Part shown: one piece after another, positions 1 through 6,575 of the stretch
Numbering within the stretch: position 1 is the first letter of the stretch
Layout: each line of letters opens with the position of its first letter
NCBI RefSeq assembly: GCF_044547355.1
Contig: NZ_JBIUAG010000039.1
Location: forward strand, 24,761-88,760
Length of the DNA: 64,000 nt
Direction: 5' to 3'
Origin: Kutzneria sp044547355
GTDB taxonomy: Bacteria; Actinomycetota; Actinomycetes; Mycobacteriales; Pseudonocardiaceae
Position numbers and translations under genes: made by a program
Notes under the pieces: generated by a model
What the model was told of the DNA's origin: nothing
What the model saw: only the letters and a program-made list of their open reading frames with translations
Database searches by the model: none

Positions 1-282
1 CAGTTCACCACCTTCGACGACTTCCGCAAGGCCTTCTGGACCGCCGTCGGCAACGACCCCCACCTGTCCGCCCAGTTCGCCCCGCACAACGTCAGCGCCA
101 TGAGGGACGGCCTCGCTCCGCACGCGCACCAGAGCCAGCACGTCGGTAAGGTGGGCTACTACGCCCTGCACCACTCCACCCCCATCCAGCACGGGGGCGC
201 CGTCTACGACATGCGCAACATCGTCGTGGTGACTCCCCAGTTCCACCGCGACGTCCTGGACCGCACGTACCACTACGGATGA
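1..282 (+). CDS. Colicin/pyocin-type HNH DNase toxin, C-terminal fragment (5' end outside window)
   Basis: The frame is open from the first base and ends in TGA at 280-282, giving the last 93 residues of a longer toxin. The fragment resembles the DNase domain of E-type colicins and S-type pyocins: an FDDFRKAFW helix, a GNDPHLSAQF segment, then the beta-beta-alpha metal finger with ALHHSTPIQHGG, VYDMRN and TPQFHRDVLD. The two adjacent His (general base and first metal ligand), the structural Asn and the next metal His are present. The last ligand, normally His four residues after TPxxH, is Leu here (HRDVL), with Asp and a distal His close by. The immunity gene overlaps by 4 nt, which confirms a toxin-immunity cassette. 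Delivery and receptor domains lie upstream of the window. Such domains in actinomycetes usually sit at the end of secreted polymorphic toxins; that is inference here. Confidence 0.85.
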   Translation, partial: QFTTFDDFRKAFWTAVGNDPHLSAQFAPHNVSAMRDGLAPHAHQSQHVGKVGYYALHHSTPIQHGGAVYDMRNIVVVTPQFHRDVLDRTYHYG

Positions 283-503
283 GAGAGGCCATGACCCGCG
301 AAGAGATGATCGCCCTGGTCGAGCGCGTCATCCGCCACGAGGGCGACGAGGACCAGATCGGCGAGTGGCTCGACCAGCTCGCCCGGGCCATCCCCAACCC
401 CCACATCAGCGACCTCATCTTCTGGCCGGCCAAGGGCGAGGAGAACCTCACCGCCGAGCAGATCGTCGACAAGGCCCGCCAGTACCGGCCCATCGAACTC
501 TGA
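279..503 (+). CDS. Colicin/pyocin (Im-type) immunity protein
   Basis: This 74-residue acidic protein should bind and neutralise the DNase encoded just upstream. It has the colicin/pyocin immunity signature: an N-terminal TREEMIALVERVI helix, an acidic helix II (EGDEDQIGEWLDQL), and the short helix III segment NPHISDLIFWP followed by a C-terminal helix. In Im7/Im9 the corresponding SDLIYYP carries two tyrosines that contact the nuclease; here they are Phe-Trp, a conservative aromatic change. The ATG at 279 overlaps the toxin stop as ATGA, so translation is probably coupled. ATG at 291 is an alternative, but the purine-rich GAGAGG sits only about 2 nt before it. Confidence 0.85.
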   Translation: MREAMTREEMIALVERVIRHEGDEDQIGEWLDQLARAIPNPHISDLIFWPAKGEENLTAEQIVDKARQYRPIEL

Positions 504-565
504 CCCGCGCTCGGTCCCGACGCCGTAGCTTCATCGGAGTCTGTCGGTTCGACCAGGGGGATTCG

Positions 566-1369
566 GTGAAGACACTCGTCATCACGGGCGGCACCGACGG
601 CATCGGCCGTCACCTCGCGAACACCCATGTCCGGCAAGGTGATCACGTCGTCGTCATCGGCCGGGACGGGGCCAAGGCGAAGGACATGGCCGACGGGCCG
701 GGCCGGCTGGAGTTCGTGCGCGCCGACCTGAGCCTGCTGGCCGAGACCAGGGCGGTCGTCAAGGACCTGCTGGCGCGGTTCGCGGCGGTGGACGCGCTGG
801 TGCTGTGCGCGCGGAACTACCGCTCGGCCCGCACGGTCACGGCCGAGGGGTTCGAGGAGAACTTCGCTCTGTTCTACCTGAGCCGGTTCCTGGTGAGCCA
901 CGGGCTGCGGCCGGCGCTGGAGGCCGCGTCGGCGCCGGTCATCGTCAACGTGGCCGGCCCGGGCGGGGATCTCTCGCTCGTGCGATGGGACGATCTCCAG
1001 CTGGAGCACGGTTATCAGGGCGGGCCGGCGCTGGGCCAAGGCGGCAAGCTCAACGACCTGCTCGGCGTGTCCTTCGCGGCGCAGCACGCCGACGGCGCGA
1101 CCCGGTACGTCCTGGTCCATCCCGGCGTCACCGCGACCGGCTTCGCCGGCGCCTACGACCAGGAGACGCTGGCCCACATCAATCACATGAAGCAGCACGG
1201 CCGACCGGTCGAGGACAGCGCCGAGCCGATCCTCCGGCTGATCGCCCAGCCGCCGGCCGAGCCGCTCAGCGCCTTCGTCGAAGGCGAGCGGATCTCCGTG
1301 CGCACCACCGGTTTCGACCCCGCGGCGGCGGCACGGCTGGACCGGCTCACCCGGAACCTGTTGTCCTGA
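566..1369 (+). CDS. SDR-family protein lacking the catalytic Tyr
   Basis: A 267-residue Rossmann-fold short-chain dehydrogenase/reductase relative. The GTG at 566 follows a CAGGGGG ribosome site and puts the nucleotide-binding motif TGGTDGIG at residues 7-14; the longer open frame upstream overlaps the immunity gene and is not needed. A cofactor-selecting VVVIGRDG loop is present. The catalytic Ser is replaced in VIVNVAGPGG, and the Tyr-x3-Lys motif reads ALGQGGKLNDL, with Lys kept but Tyr missing. It may therefore bind NAD(P) without normal SDR chemistry. The last 32 bases of the coding region recur at 3230-3261 as part of a gene-scrap mosaic. Its substrate cannot be read from the sequence. 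Confidence 0.75.
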   Translation: MKTLVITGGTDGIGRHLANTHVRQGDHVVVIGRDGAKAKDMADGPGRLEFVRADLSLLAETRAVVKDLLARFAAVDALVLCARNYRSARTVTAEGFEENFALFYLSRFLVSHGLRPALEAASAPVIVNVAGPGGDLSLVRWDDLQLEHGYQGGPALGQGGKLNDLLGVSFAAQHADGATRYVLVHPGVTATGFAGAYDQETLAHINHMKQHGRPVEDSAEPILRLIAQPPAEPLSAFVEGERISVRTTGFDPAAAARLDRLTRNLLS

Positions 1370-1404
1370 AGCACTGCCGGCCTGGCGTCCTCTACGATCG
1401 CGCC

Positions 1405-1962
1405 GTGGCCAGTGGTCCGACCGAACGCGCCCGACTCTTGGGCCTGACCTGCGAATTCGTCCTCACCCGAGGCGTGGTCGGGCTCTCCTTGAGTGAACTC
1501 GCCCGCGGCATCGGCTCCAACAACCGCATGCTGCTCTACCACTTCGGCTCGCTGGAGGAGCTGCTCGCCGCCGCCGTGGAGGAGATCCTGGGCGGCACCG
1601 CGCTGCTCGACCGGCTGGCCACGATTCTCGACACGCCCGGCGCCCGGGCCGAGCGGATCTCGGCGGCGTGGCGACACATCGCCGACCCGGCCCGGCGGCC
1701 GCACCTGCGGCTGTTCTTCGCCCGGTTCGGGATGGCCGCCGACGTGCCCGGGCGGGATCCCGAGTTCCTGGCCCAGACCCGGGAGCGCTGGACGGCGGTG
1801 GTGGCCGGGGCGCTGCGGCGCGCTCCGGCCGTGGCCGACCCGGACGAGACGGCGACGGCGATCGTGGCCCTCTGGCGGGGGCTCCAGATGATGCTGATCT
1901 GCGGCGAGTCGGCGGCCGTGGTCGACGCCGCGCACGACCGCGCCGTTGCCGCCCTGGTGTAG
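1405..1962 (+). CDS. TetR-family transcriptional regulator
   Basis: A 185-residue one-component repressor. The N-terminal helix-turn-helix reads LSLSELARGIGSNNRMLLYHF (residues about 31-51), with the YHF recognition-helix end typical of TetR proteins, followed by an all-helical ligand domain. GTG at 1405 is chosen because it leaves the usual short N-terminal arm before the DNA-binding helices. It lies 35 bp after the SDR gene and 54 bp before the deaminase gene. A near-perfect 22-bp palindrome at 1976-1997, between this gene and the deaminase, is the obvious candidate operator. Its first 50 bases recur in degraded form at 7880-7932. Confidence 0.85.
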   Translation: MASGPTERARLLGLTCEFVLTRGVVGLSLSELARGIGSNNRMLLYHFGSLEELLAAAVEEILGGTALLDRLATILDTPGARAERISAAWRHIADPARRPHLRLFFARFGMAADVPGRDPEFLAQTRERWTAVVAGALRRAPAVADPDETATAIVALWRGLQMMLICGESAAVVDAAHDRAVAALV

Positions 1963-1975
1963 CCTCGTCCACAAA

Positions 1976-1997
1976 AAGTGAATTGATCAGTTCACTT
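1976..1997. promoter_or_regulatory. 22-bp near-perfect palindrome, candidate TetR operator
   Basis: Outer arms AAGTGAA and TTCACTT frame a TTGATCAG core. Only one symmetric pair of positions breaks the symmetry. It lies 20 bp before the deaminase GTG and directly after the TetR gene, where it could block transcription. No U-tract follows, so a terminator is less likely. Regulation by the adjacent TetR is inference. Confidence 0.5.
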
Positions 1998-2016
1998 CGG
2001 GTTCGAGGAGGCTGCT

Positions 2017-2991
2017 GTGACCGCGTTGCCCAAGGCCGAGCTGCATGTGCATCTTGAGGGCACGCTGGAGCCGGAGGACATGGCCCGGTTTGCGCGACGC
2101 AACGGCCTGGCGCTGCCGTGGGTGACTCCGGACGAGCTGCGGGCGGCGTATTCGTTCACGGGGCTGGAGAACTTCCTGGCGGTGTACTTCGCCGGGTGTG
2201 GGGTGCTGCGGACCCGGGCGGACTTCCGCGAGCTGACGGCCGCCTACCTGCGCCGGGCCGCGGGCCAGGGCGTTCGGCGCGCGGAGATGCTGTTCGGGCC
2301 GCAGGCCTTTCTCGACCACGACGTCCCGATCGACGACCAGCTCGGCGGCATCACCGACGCCATCGCCGAGGCCCGCGAGGAGACCGGCATCGAGGGGGCG
2401 CTGCTGGTCAGCGCCCACCGGCACCGCACCGAGGCCGACGCGCTCGAACTGCTCGACCTCATCCGGCCGTGGCGCTCCCACGTCCTCGGCGTCGGCCTCG
2501 GCAGCGCCGAACGCGGCAACCCGCCGGCGAAGTTCGCCCGGTACTTCGCCGCCGCCCGGGGCCAGGGCTACCGCACCACCTGCCACGCCGGCGAGGAGGG
2601 GCCCGCCGCCTACATCCGCGAGGCGCTGGAGGTCTGCGACGTCGACCGCATCGACCACGGCTACACCGCCACCGACGACCCCTCCCTCGTCTCCCTCCTG
2701 GCCGACCGCCAGGTCACGCTCACCATGTGCCCGCTGTCCAACCTCCGTCTGCGCGTCACCGACGACCTCCGGACCTACCCGCTGAAGCGCCTGATGGACG
2801 CCGGGGTCCCCGTGACCGTCAATTCCGACGATCCCTCGTATTTCGGCGGCTACGTCAACGAGAACTACGAGGCCGTGACCGAGGCCCTCCAGCTGTCCGA
2901 CGCCGACGTGATCACCTTGGCCCGCAACAGCTTCACCGGCTCCTTCGCCCCGGCCGAGGAGACCGCCAAGGCGTTGGCGGAACTCGGCTGA
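2017..2991 (+). CDS. Adenine/adenosine deaminase family amidohydrolase
   Basis: A 324-residue TIM-barrel amidohydrolase that deaminates a purine (adenine to hypoxanthine, or adenosine to inosine). Metal and catalytic landmarks are in order: HVHLEGTL near the N-terminus (HxH), CHAGEEG (His, and the Glu acting as proton donor), DRIDHG, CPLSN and NSDDPSYFGGY near the C-terminus (metal Asp). The SDDPSYFGGYVNENY signature resembles the bacterial adenine-deaminase branch more than true adenosine deaminase, so adenine is my preferred substrate. GTG at 2017 follows a strong GAGGAG site. Its 3' end forms the left border of a repeat-flanked islet. Confidence 0.85.
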   Translation: MTALPKAELHVHLEGTLEPEDMARFARRNGLALPWVTPDELRAAYSFTGLENFLAVYFAGCGVLRTRADFRELTAAYLRRAAGQGVRRAEMLFGPQAFLDHDVPIDDQLGGITDAIAEAREETGIEGALLVSAHRHRTEADALELLDLIRPWRSHVLGVGLGSAERGNPPAKFARYFAAARGQGYRTTCHAGEEGPAAYIREALEVCDVDRIDHGYTATDDPSLVSLLADRQVTLTMCPLSNLRLRVTDDLRTYPLKRLMDAGVPVTVNSDDPSYFGGYVNENYEAVTEALQLSDADVITLARNSFTGSFAPAEETAKALAELG

Positions 2992-3008
2992 AGTCGAACT
3001 CGTCGCCC
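2977..3008. repeat. Left copy of a 32-bp imperfect direct repeat flanking the P450 islet
   Basis: This segment covers the deaminase stop codon and the next bases, and matches 27 of 32 positions at 7933-7964. The right copy spans the stop codon of the VOC gene. Both copies read as the 3' end of a plus-strand gene abutting the 3' end of a minus-strand gene. This suggests that the deaminase and VOC genes were once adjacent and convergent, and that the sequence between was inserted. Confidence 0.55.
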
Positions 3009-3027
3009 ACGGCCGGCATCACGGTGA

Positions 3028-3213
3028 TCAGCGCAGGTCGTCGGTGGCGACGGATTCCCAATGGGCGCTAAGGGTGTTGAGCAGGGCGGCGATGTCGAGA
3101 CCGTCGGGCACGCCGGCGCCGGCGAGCAGGGCCTTGTCCAGGCGGCGGGCACGGCGGTTGACGCGGGCGAGGGCGGCCTTGCCCTCCTCGGTGAGGGAGA
3201 GCAGCTTGCGCAG
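3028..3213 (-). pseudogene. 3'-terminal scrap of a MarR-family gene
   Basis: Bases 3028-3210 match 11282-11464, the 3' end of the intact MarR gene of the nic cluster, with about six differences in 183 bases. Translation of the minus strand gives the MarR C-terminal helices (KLLSLTEEGKAALARVNRR through SVATDDLR) with no DNA-binding domain. The similarity stops abruptly at 3210, where unrelated sequence and a scrap of the SDR 3' end begin. It is a duplicated, non-functional remnant. Confidence 0.85.
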
Positions 3214-3229
3214 CACGCCGACGGCGCGA

Positions 3230-3261
3230 ACGGCTGGACCGGCTCACCCGGAACCTGTTGT
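3230..3261. repeat. 32-bp duplicate of the SDR gene 3' end
   Basis: Identical over 32 bases to 1333-1364, the last codons of the SDR gene; the next bases differ by one substitution before the shared CTGA. It abuts the MarR scrap and runs into the 3' end of the minus-strand TetR gene at 3244, so the final codons of that TetR (STTGSG) come from this duplicated piece. Confidence 0.85.
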
Positions 3262-3894
3262 GCTGACGGCGGGTTCGAGGAACAGGGTGCACCAGATGAT
3301 CTCGGCCAGGGCCTGGGCGAGGGCGGGGTCCTGGTCGGGGTGGGTGAAGCGGACGGTCTGGTGCACGGTGCGCTCGACGGTCCAGGTCAGGGCGCTGGCA
3401 GTCTCGGCGGCGGGCAGGGTGTGGCGGATGGCGCCGTCGGCCTGGCCGCGTTCGATGACGGCGCGGGTGCCGAGGGCGATGTCGTCGAGCAGGCGGTGGT
3501 AGAACTCGCCGACCTCGGGGTCGTAGGCGGCCATCTCGATCACGGCGGTGAGCAGGGCCTGGTGCCGGCGGTAGATGGCGATGATGGCGGCCATGGAGCG
3601 GCGGGCGTCGGCGGGGTCGTGCCGGTCGACGACGTCCCACCAGGTGCGCGCGCCGTCGGCGAGTTGGCCGAAGACCTGGGCGGCCATCATGCGCAGCAGC
3701 TGGCCCTTGTCCTCGAAGTAGACGTAGAACGTGGCCCGTGAGATGCCGGCCTCGGTGGCCAGGCGGTCCACGCTCAGCTCGGTGTAGGCCAGCCCCTCAC
3801 CCATCAGCCGCTCGGTGGCGTCGAGCAGCTGCCGCTCGATCTCGGCTCGCCGCTGCTGGCGGCTGGCCTGGGTCTTTCGGGACAGTGCTGGCAT
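3244..3894 (-). CDS. TetR-family regulator of the ADH-ALDH-P450 operon
   Basis: A 216-residue repressor with an N-terminal helix-turn-helix (LSVDRLATEAGISRATFYVYF) followed by a helical ligand-binding domain. It diverges from the alcohol dehydrogenase operon and is its likely controller. The ATG at 3894 is preferred because GAAGGGAG lies about 9 nt upstream; a GTG at 3921 would add 9 residues but has no ribosome site. The last codons come from a duplicated SDR-gene fragment, so the native C-terminus was replaced or trimmed by recombination. The ligand-domain core appears complete. Confidence 0.85.
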   Translation of the reverse strand: MPALSRKTQASRQQRRAEIERQLLDATERLMGEGLAYTELSVDRLATEAGISRATFYVYFEDKGQLLRMMAAQVFGQLADGARTWWDVVDRHDPADARRSMAAIIAIYRRHQALLTAVIEMAAYDPEVGEFYHRLLDDIALGTRAVIERGQADGAIRHTLPAAETASALTWTVERTVHQTVRFTHPDQDPALAQALAEIIWCTLFLEPAVSTTGSG

Positions 3895-3940
3895 GAAACG
3901 GGCTCCCTTCGCCGTGCTCACCGTAACGCCGACACAATGC

Positions 3941-3982
3941 CTGGACAGTATGTCTTGACGTCGTGTCTTGAATTGCTACGCT
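3941..3982 (+). promoter_or_regulatory. Promoter and possible operator for the ADH operon
   Basis: TTGACG (3955-3960) and TACGCT (3977-3982) are separated by 16 bp, a good vegetative sigma match. TGTCTTGA occurs twice (3951 and 3964), and GACAGTATGTC at 3944-3954 is a small palindrome; either could be a binding site for the divergent TetR. The first ORF begins at 4025. Confidence 0.5.
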
Positions 3983-4024
3983 CGGGGTTTCGCCATGGAC
4001 GGGCCTGCGACGAAGGAGAGCCCG

Positions 4025-5116
4025 ATGCGGATCACGGGGGCAGTGCTGCGCGAGAACGACGGCCCCCACCAGATCGAGCAGGTGGAGCTGGCCGGCCCGG
4101 CGTCCGGGGAGATCCTGGTGCGGGTGGTCGGGGCGGGCCTGTGCCACACCGACCTGCTACCCCGCTCGCCGAAGTTCATGGGCCAGCCACCGGTCATCCT
4201 CGGCCACGAGGGATCCGGCGTCGTCGAGGCGATCGGCCCGGGGGTGACCGGGTTCGAGCCCGGCGACCACGTGGTGCTGTCCTTCGACTCGTGCCGGGCC
4301 TGCGCCAACTGCCGCACCGGCCACCCCGCCTACTGCGACACCTTCTTCCCCCGCAACCTGGTCGGCCACCACCTCGACGGCTCGACGCCGGTCGTCGACG
4401 GCGACGGCCAACCGGTGGCCGCCCGCTGGTTCGGGCAGTCATCGTTCGCGACCCACGCCCTGGCCTCGGCCCGCAATACGGTGAAGGTGGACCGCGACCT
4501 GCCGTTGGAGCTGCTCGGACCGCTCGGCTGCGGGGTCCAGACCGGCGCCGCCTCGATCCTGATCGCGTTGGGGGTGACGGCCGGTTCGAGCGTCGTCGTG
4601 TTCGGCGCCGGCGGCGTCGGCCTCTCGGCCGTGATGGCGGCCCGGGTCGCCGGCGCGGCGGTGATCATCGCGGTGGACATCAATCCCGCCCGGCTCGACC
4701 TGGCCGCGGAACTCGGCGCCACGCACACGTTCCACGGCGCGGAAGAAGATCTACTGTCCCGTGTCCAGGAGGCCGCCGGCGGCGGCGTCCAGCACGCCCT
4801 GGACACGACCGGTCGGCCGGAGGTGATCACGACCGCGATCAACGCCCTGCGCCCGACCGGGACCTGCGGGCTGGTCGGGGTGCAGCAGGGCGACCTGTCG
4901 CTGGAGCCGTCGACGCTGGCCGTCGGCCGCAACGTGATGGGCATCCTGGAGGGCGACGCGGTGCCGGAAGTGTTCATTCCCCGGCTGATCGCGTTGTGGC
5001 GGCAGGGCCGCTTCCCATTCGACAAGCTGATCAGGACCTTCCCGCTGAGCGAGATCAACGCGGCCGAACGGGCCAGCCTGGCCGGCGAGGTCGTCGAACC
5101 GGTTGTCCTTCCCTGA
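4025..5116 (+). CDS. Zinc-dependent alcohol dehydrogenase, aryl/benzyl-alcohol type
   Basis: A 363-residue medium-chain dehydrogenase that oxidises a primary alcohol to the aldehyde with NAD(P). Catalytic zinc ligands are Cys40 (GLCHTD), His61 (GHEGSG) and the Cys in LGPLGCGVQTG. The structural zinc uses four Cys at about 90, 93, 96 and 104 (CRACANC...YC). The Rossmann motif is VVFGAGGVGLSAVMAA, and the following VAVD-type Asp favours NAD. The overall pattern resembles aryl-alcohol dehydrogenases such as XylB. ATG at 4025 follows AAGGAGA by 6 nt. It is the first gene of an operon with an aldehyde dehydrogenase (15 bp downstream) and a P450, suggesting stepwise CH3 to CH2OH to CHO to COOH oxidation. 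Confidence 0.9.
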   Translation: MRITGAVLRENDGPHQIEQVELAGPASGEILVRVVGAGLCHTDLLPRSPKFMGQPPVILGHEGSGVVEAIGPGVTGFEPGDHVVLSFDSCRACANCRTGHPAYCDTFFPRNLVGHHLDGSTPVVDGDGQPVAARWFGQSSFATHALASARNTVKVDRDLPLELLGPLGCGVQTGAASILIALGVTAGSSVVVFGAGGVGLSAVMAARVAGAAVIIAVDINPARLDLAAELGATHTFHGAEEDLLSRVQEAAGGGVQHALDTTGRPEVITTAINALRPTGTCGLVGVQQGDLSLEPSTLAVGRNVMGILEGDAVPEVFIPRLIALWRQGRFPFDKLIRTFPLSEINAAERASLAGEVVEPVVLP

Positions 5117-5130
5117 TCGCAGGAGCGCGC

Positions 5131-6567
5131 ATGATCGAACACGATTCCCTCTACATCGGCGGGCAGTGGCTGCGCCCGGCCGAGAACGGCGTGATCACCG
5201 TCGTCTCCCCGGCCGACGAGCAGACCATCGGCGCCGTGCCGCTGGCCACCGCCACCGACGTGGACCACGCGGTCGCGGCGGCCGGCGCGGCCTTTCGCGG
5301 AACCTGGCCGCGCCTGACCCCGGGCGAGCGGGCCGACGTGCTGGAGCGGCTGGCCGACGAGCTGGCGAAAAACCGCGACGAGCGGGCCGCGTTGACCAGC
5401 AGACAGAACGGCATGCCCATCGCGATCGCCGCCTCGGCCGAGGGCGACTCCCCGGTCGGCCTGCTGCGCTACTACGCGGCGCTGGCCCGCGCCACGCCGC
5501 TGGAGGAACGGCGCCCACGCCTGGACGGCAACGGGGAAACCTTGGTGCGCAAGGAACCCGTCGGGGTCGTCGCCGCCATCGTGCCGTGGAACTTCCCGCA
5601 GGCGCTGACCATGTTCAAGCTGGCCCCGGCGCTGGCGGCCGGCTGCACCGTCGTGCTCAAGCCGGCCCCTGAGACCACAGTGGACGCACTCGAACTGGCG
5701 GCCGCCTGCGAGCGGGTCGGTCTGCCGGCCGGCGTGCTCAACGTGGTGACCGGCGGCGCGGATGTCGGCGAATACCTGGTTTCCCACCCCGGCGTGCACA
5801 AGGTCGCGTTCACCGGCTCCACCGCCGCCGGCCGCAGGATCGGCGAGGTGTGCGGGCGGCTGCTGCGCCCGGTGACCCTGGAGCTGGGCGGCAAGTCGGC
5901 CGCCATCGTGCTCGACGACGCCGACCTGGCCGCCACCGTGCGGGGCCTGGCCACCAGCTCGCTGCTCAACAGCGGCCAGACCTGTTACCTGTCAACGAGA
6001 ATCCTCGCGCCCCGGACCCGGTACGCCGAGGTCGTGGACGCGGTCGCCGGGCTGGCCGGCTCGCTGACCGTCGGCGATCCCCTCTCCCCCGACACGCTGG
6101 TCGGGCCGATGGTCAGCCGCCGGCAGCGCGACCGCGTCGAGTCCTACATCGCGGCCGGCAAGGCCGGCGGGGCCACGGTCGCCACCGGCGGCGGGCGGCC
6201 GGCACAGGACCGGGGCTGGTACGTGCAGCCGACGGTCTTCGCGAACGTGGACAACGACGCCAGGATCGCCCGCGAGGAGATCTTCGGCCCGGTGCTGGCG
6301 GTCATCCCCTACGGCGACATCGACGAGGCCGTCGGCATCGCCAACGACTCCGACTACGGGCTGGGCGGCACCATCTGGACGTCCGATGTGGACAGAGGGG
6401 TGGAGCTGGCCCGCCGGGTCGAGACCGGTTCGATCGGGGTCAACTTCTACGGCCTGGACGTCGGCGCGCCGTTCGGTGGCGTGAAGGCCAGCGGCATCGG
6501 CCGCGAGCTCGGCCCCGAGGGCCTGGCCGCCTACCACCACCTGAAGTCGATCTACCTGCCCGCCTAG
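5131..6567 (+). CDS. NAD(P)-dependent aldehyde dehydrogenase
   Basis: A 478-residue ALDH-superfamily enzyme turning an aldehyde into the carboxylic acid. Visible landmarks: PWNFPQ in the oxyanion loop region, FTGSTAAGR (cofactor site), the general-base Glu in LELGGKSA, catalytic Cys285 in NSGQTCYLS, and EEIFGPVLAV. Length is normal. AGGAG precedes ATG 5131. It sits between the alcohol dehydrogenase and the P450 and should take the aldehyde made by the former. The natural substrate is not readable; an aromatic or branched aliphatic aldehyde is plausible. Confidence 0.9.
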   Translation: MIEHDSLYIGGQWLRPAENGVITVVSPADEQTIGAVPLATATDVDHAVAAAGAAFRGTWPRLTPGERADVLERLADELAKNRDERAALTSRQNGMPIAIAASAEGDSPVGLLRYYAALARATPLEERRPRLDGNGETLVRKEPVGVVAAIVPWNFPQALTMFKLAPALAAGCTVVLKPAPETTVDALELAAACERVGLPAGVLNVVTGGADVGEYLVSHPGVHKVAFTGSTAAGRRIGEVCGRLLRPVTLELGGKSAAIVLDDADLAATVRGLATSSLLNSGQTCYLSTRILAPRTRYAEVVDAVAGLAGSLTVGDPLSPDTLVGPMVSRRQRDRVESYIAAGKAGGATVATGGGRPAQDRGWYVQPTVFANVDNDARIAREEIFGPVLAVIPYGDIDEAVGIANDSDYGLGGTIWTSDVDRGVELARRVETGSIGVNFYGLDVGAPFGGVKASGIGRELGPEGLAAYHHLKSIYLPA

Positions 6568-6575
6568 GAGCAGCC

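Noticed and set aside
365..565. Longer SDR start upstream of 566
   Set aside because: It would overlap the immunity gene in another frame and add a sequence with no SDR similarity; the GTG after CAGGGGG fits better.
3044..3741. Plus-strand frames across the MarR scrap and TetR gene
   Set aside because: They are antisense to recognisable MarR and TetR protein sequences.
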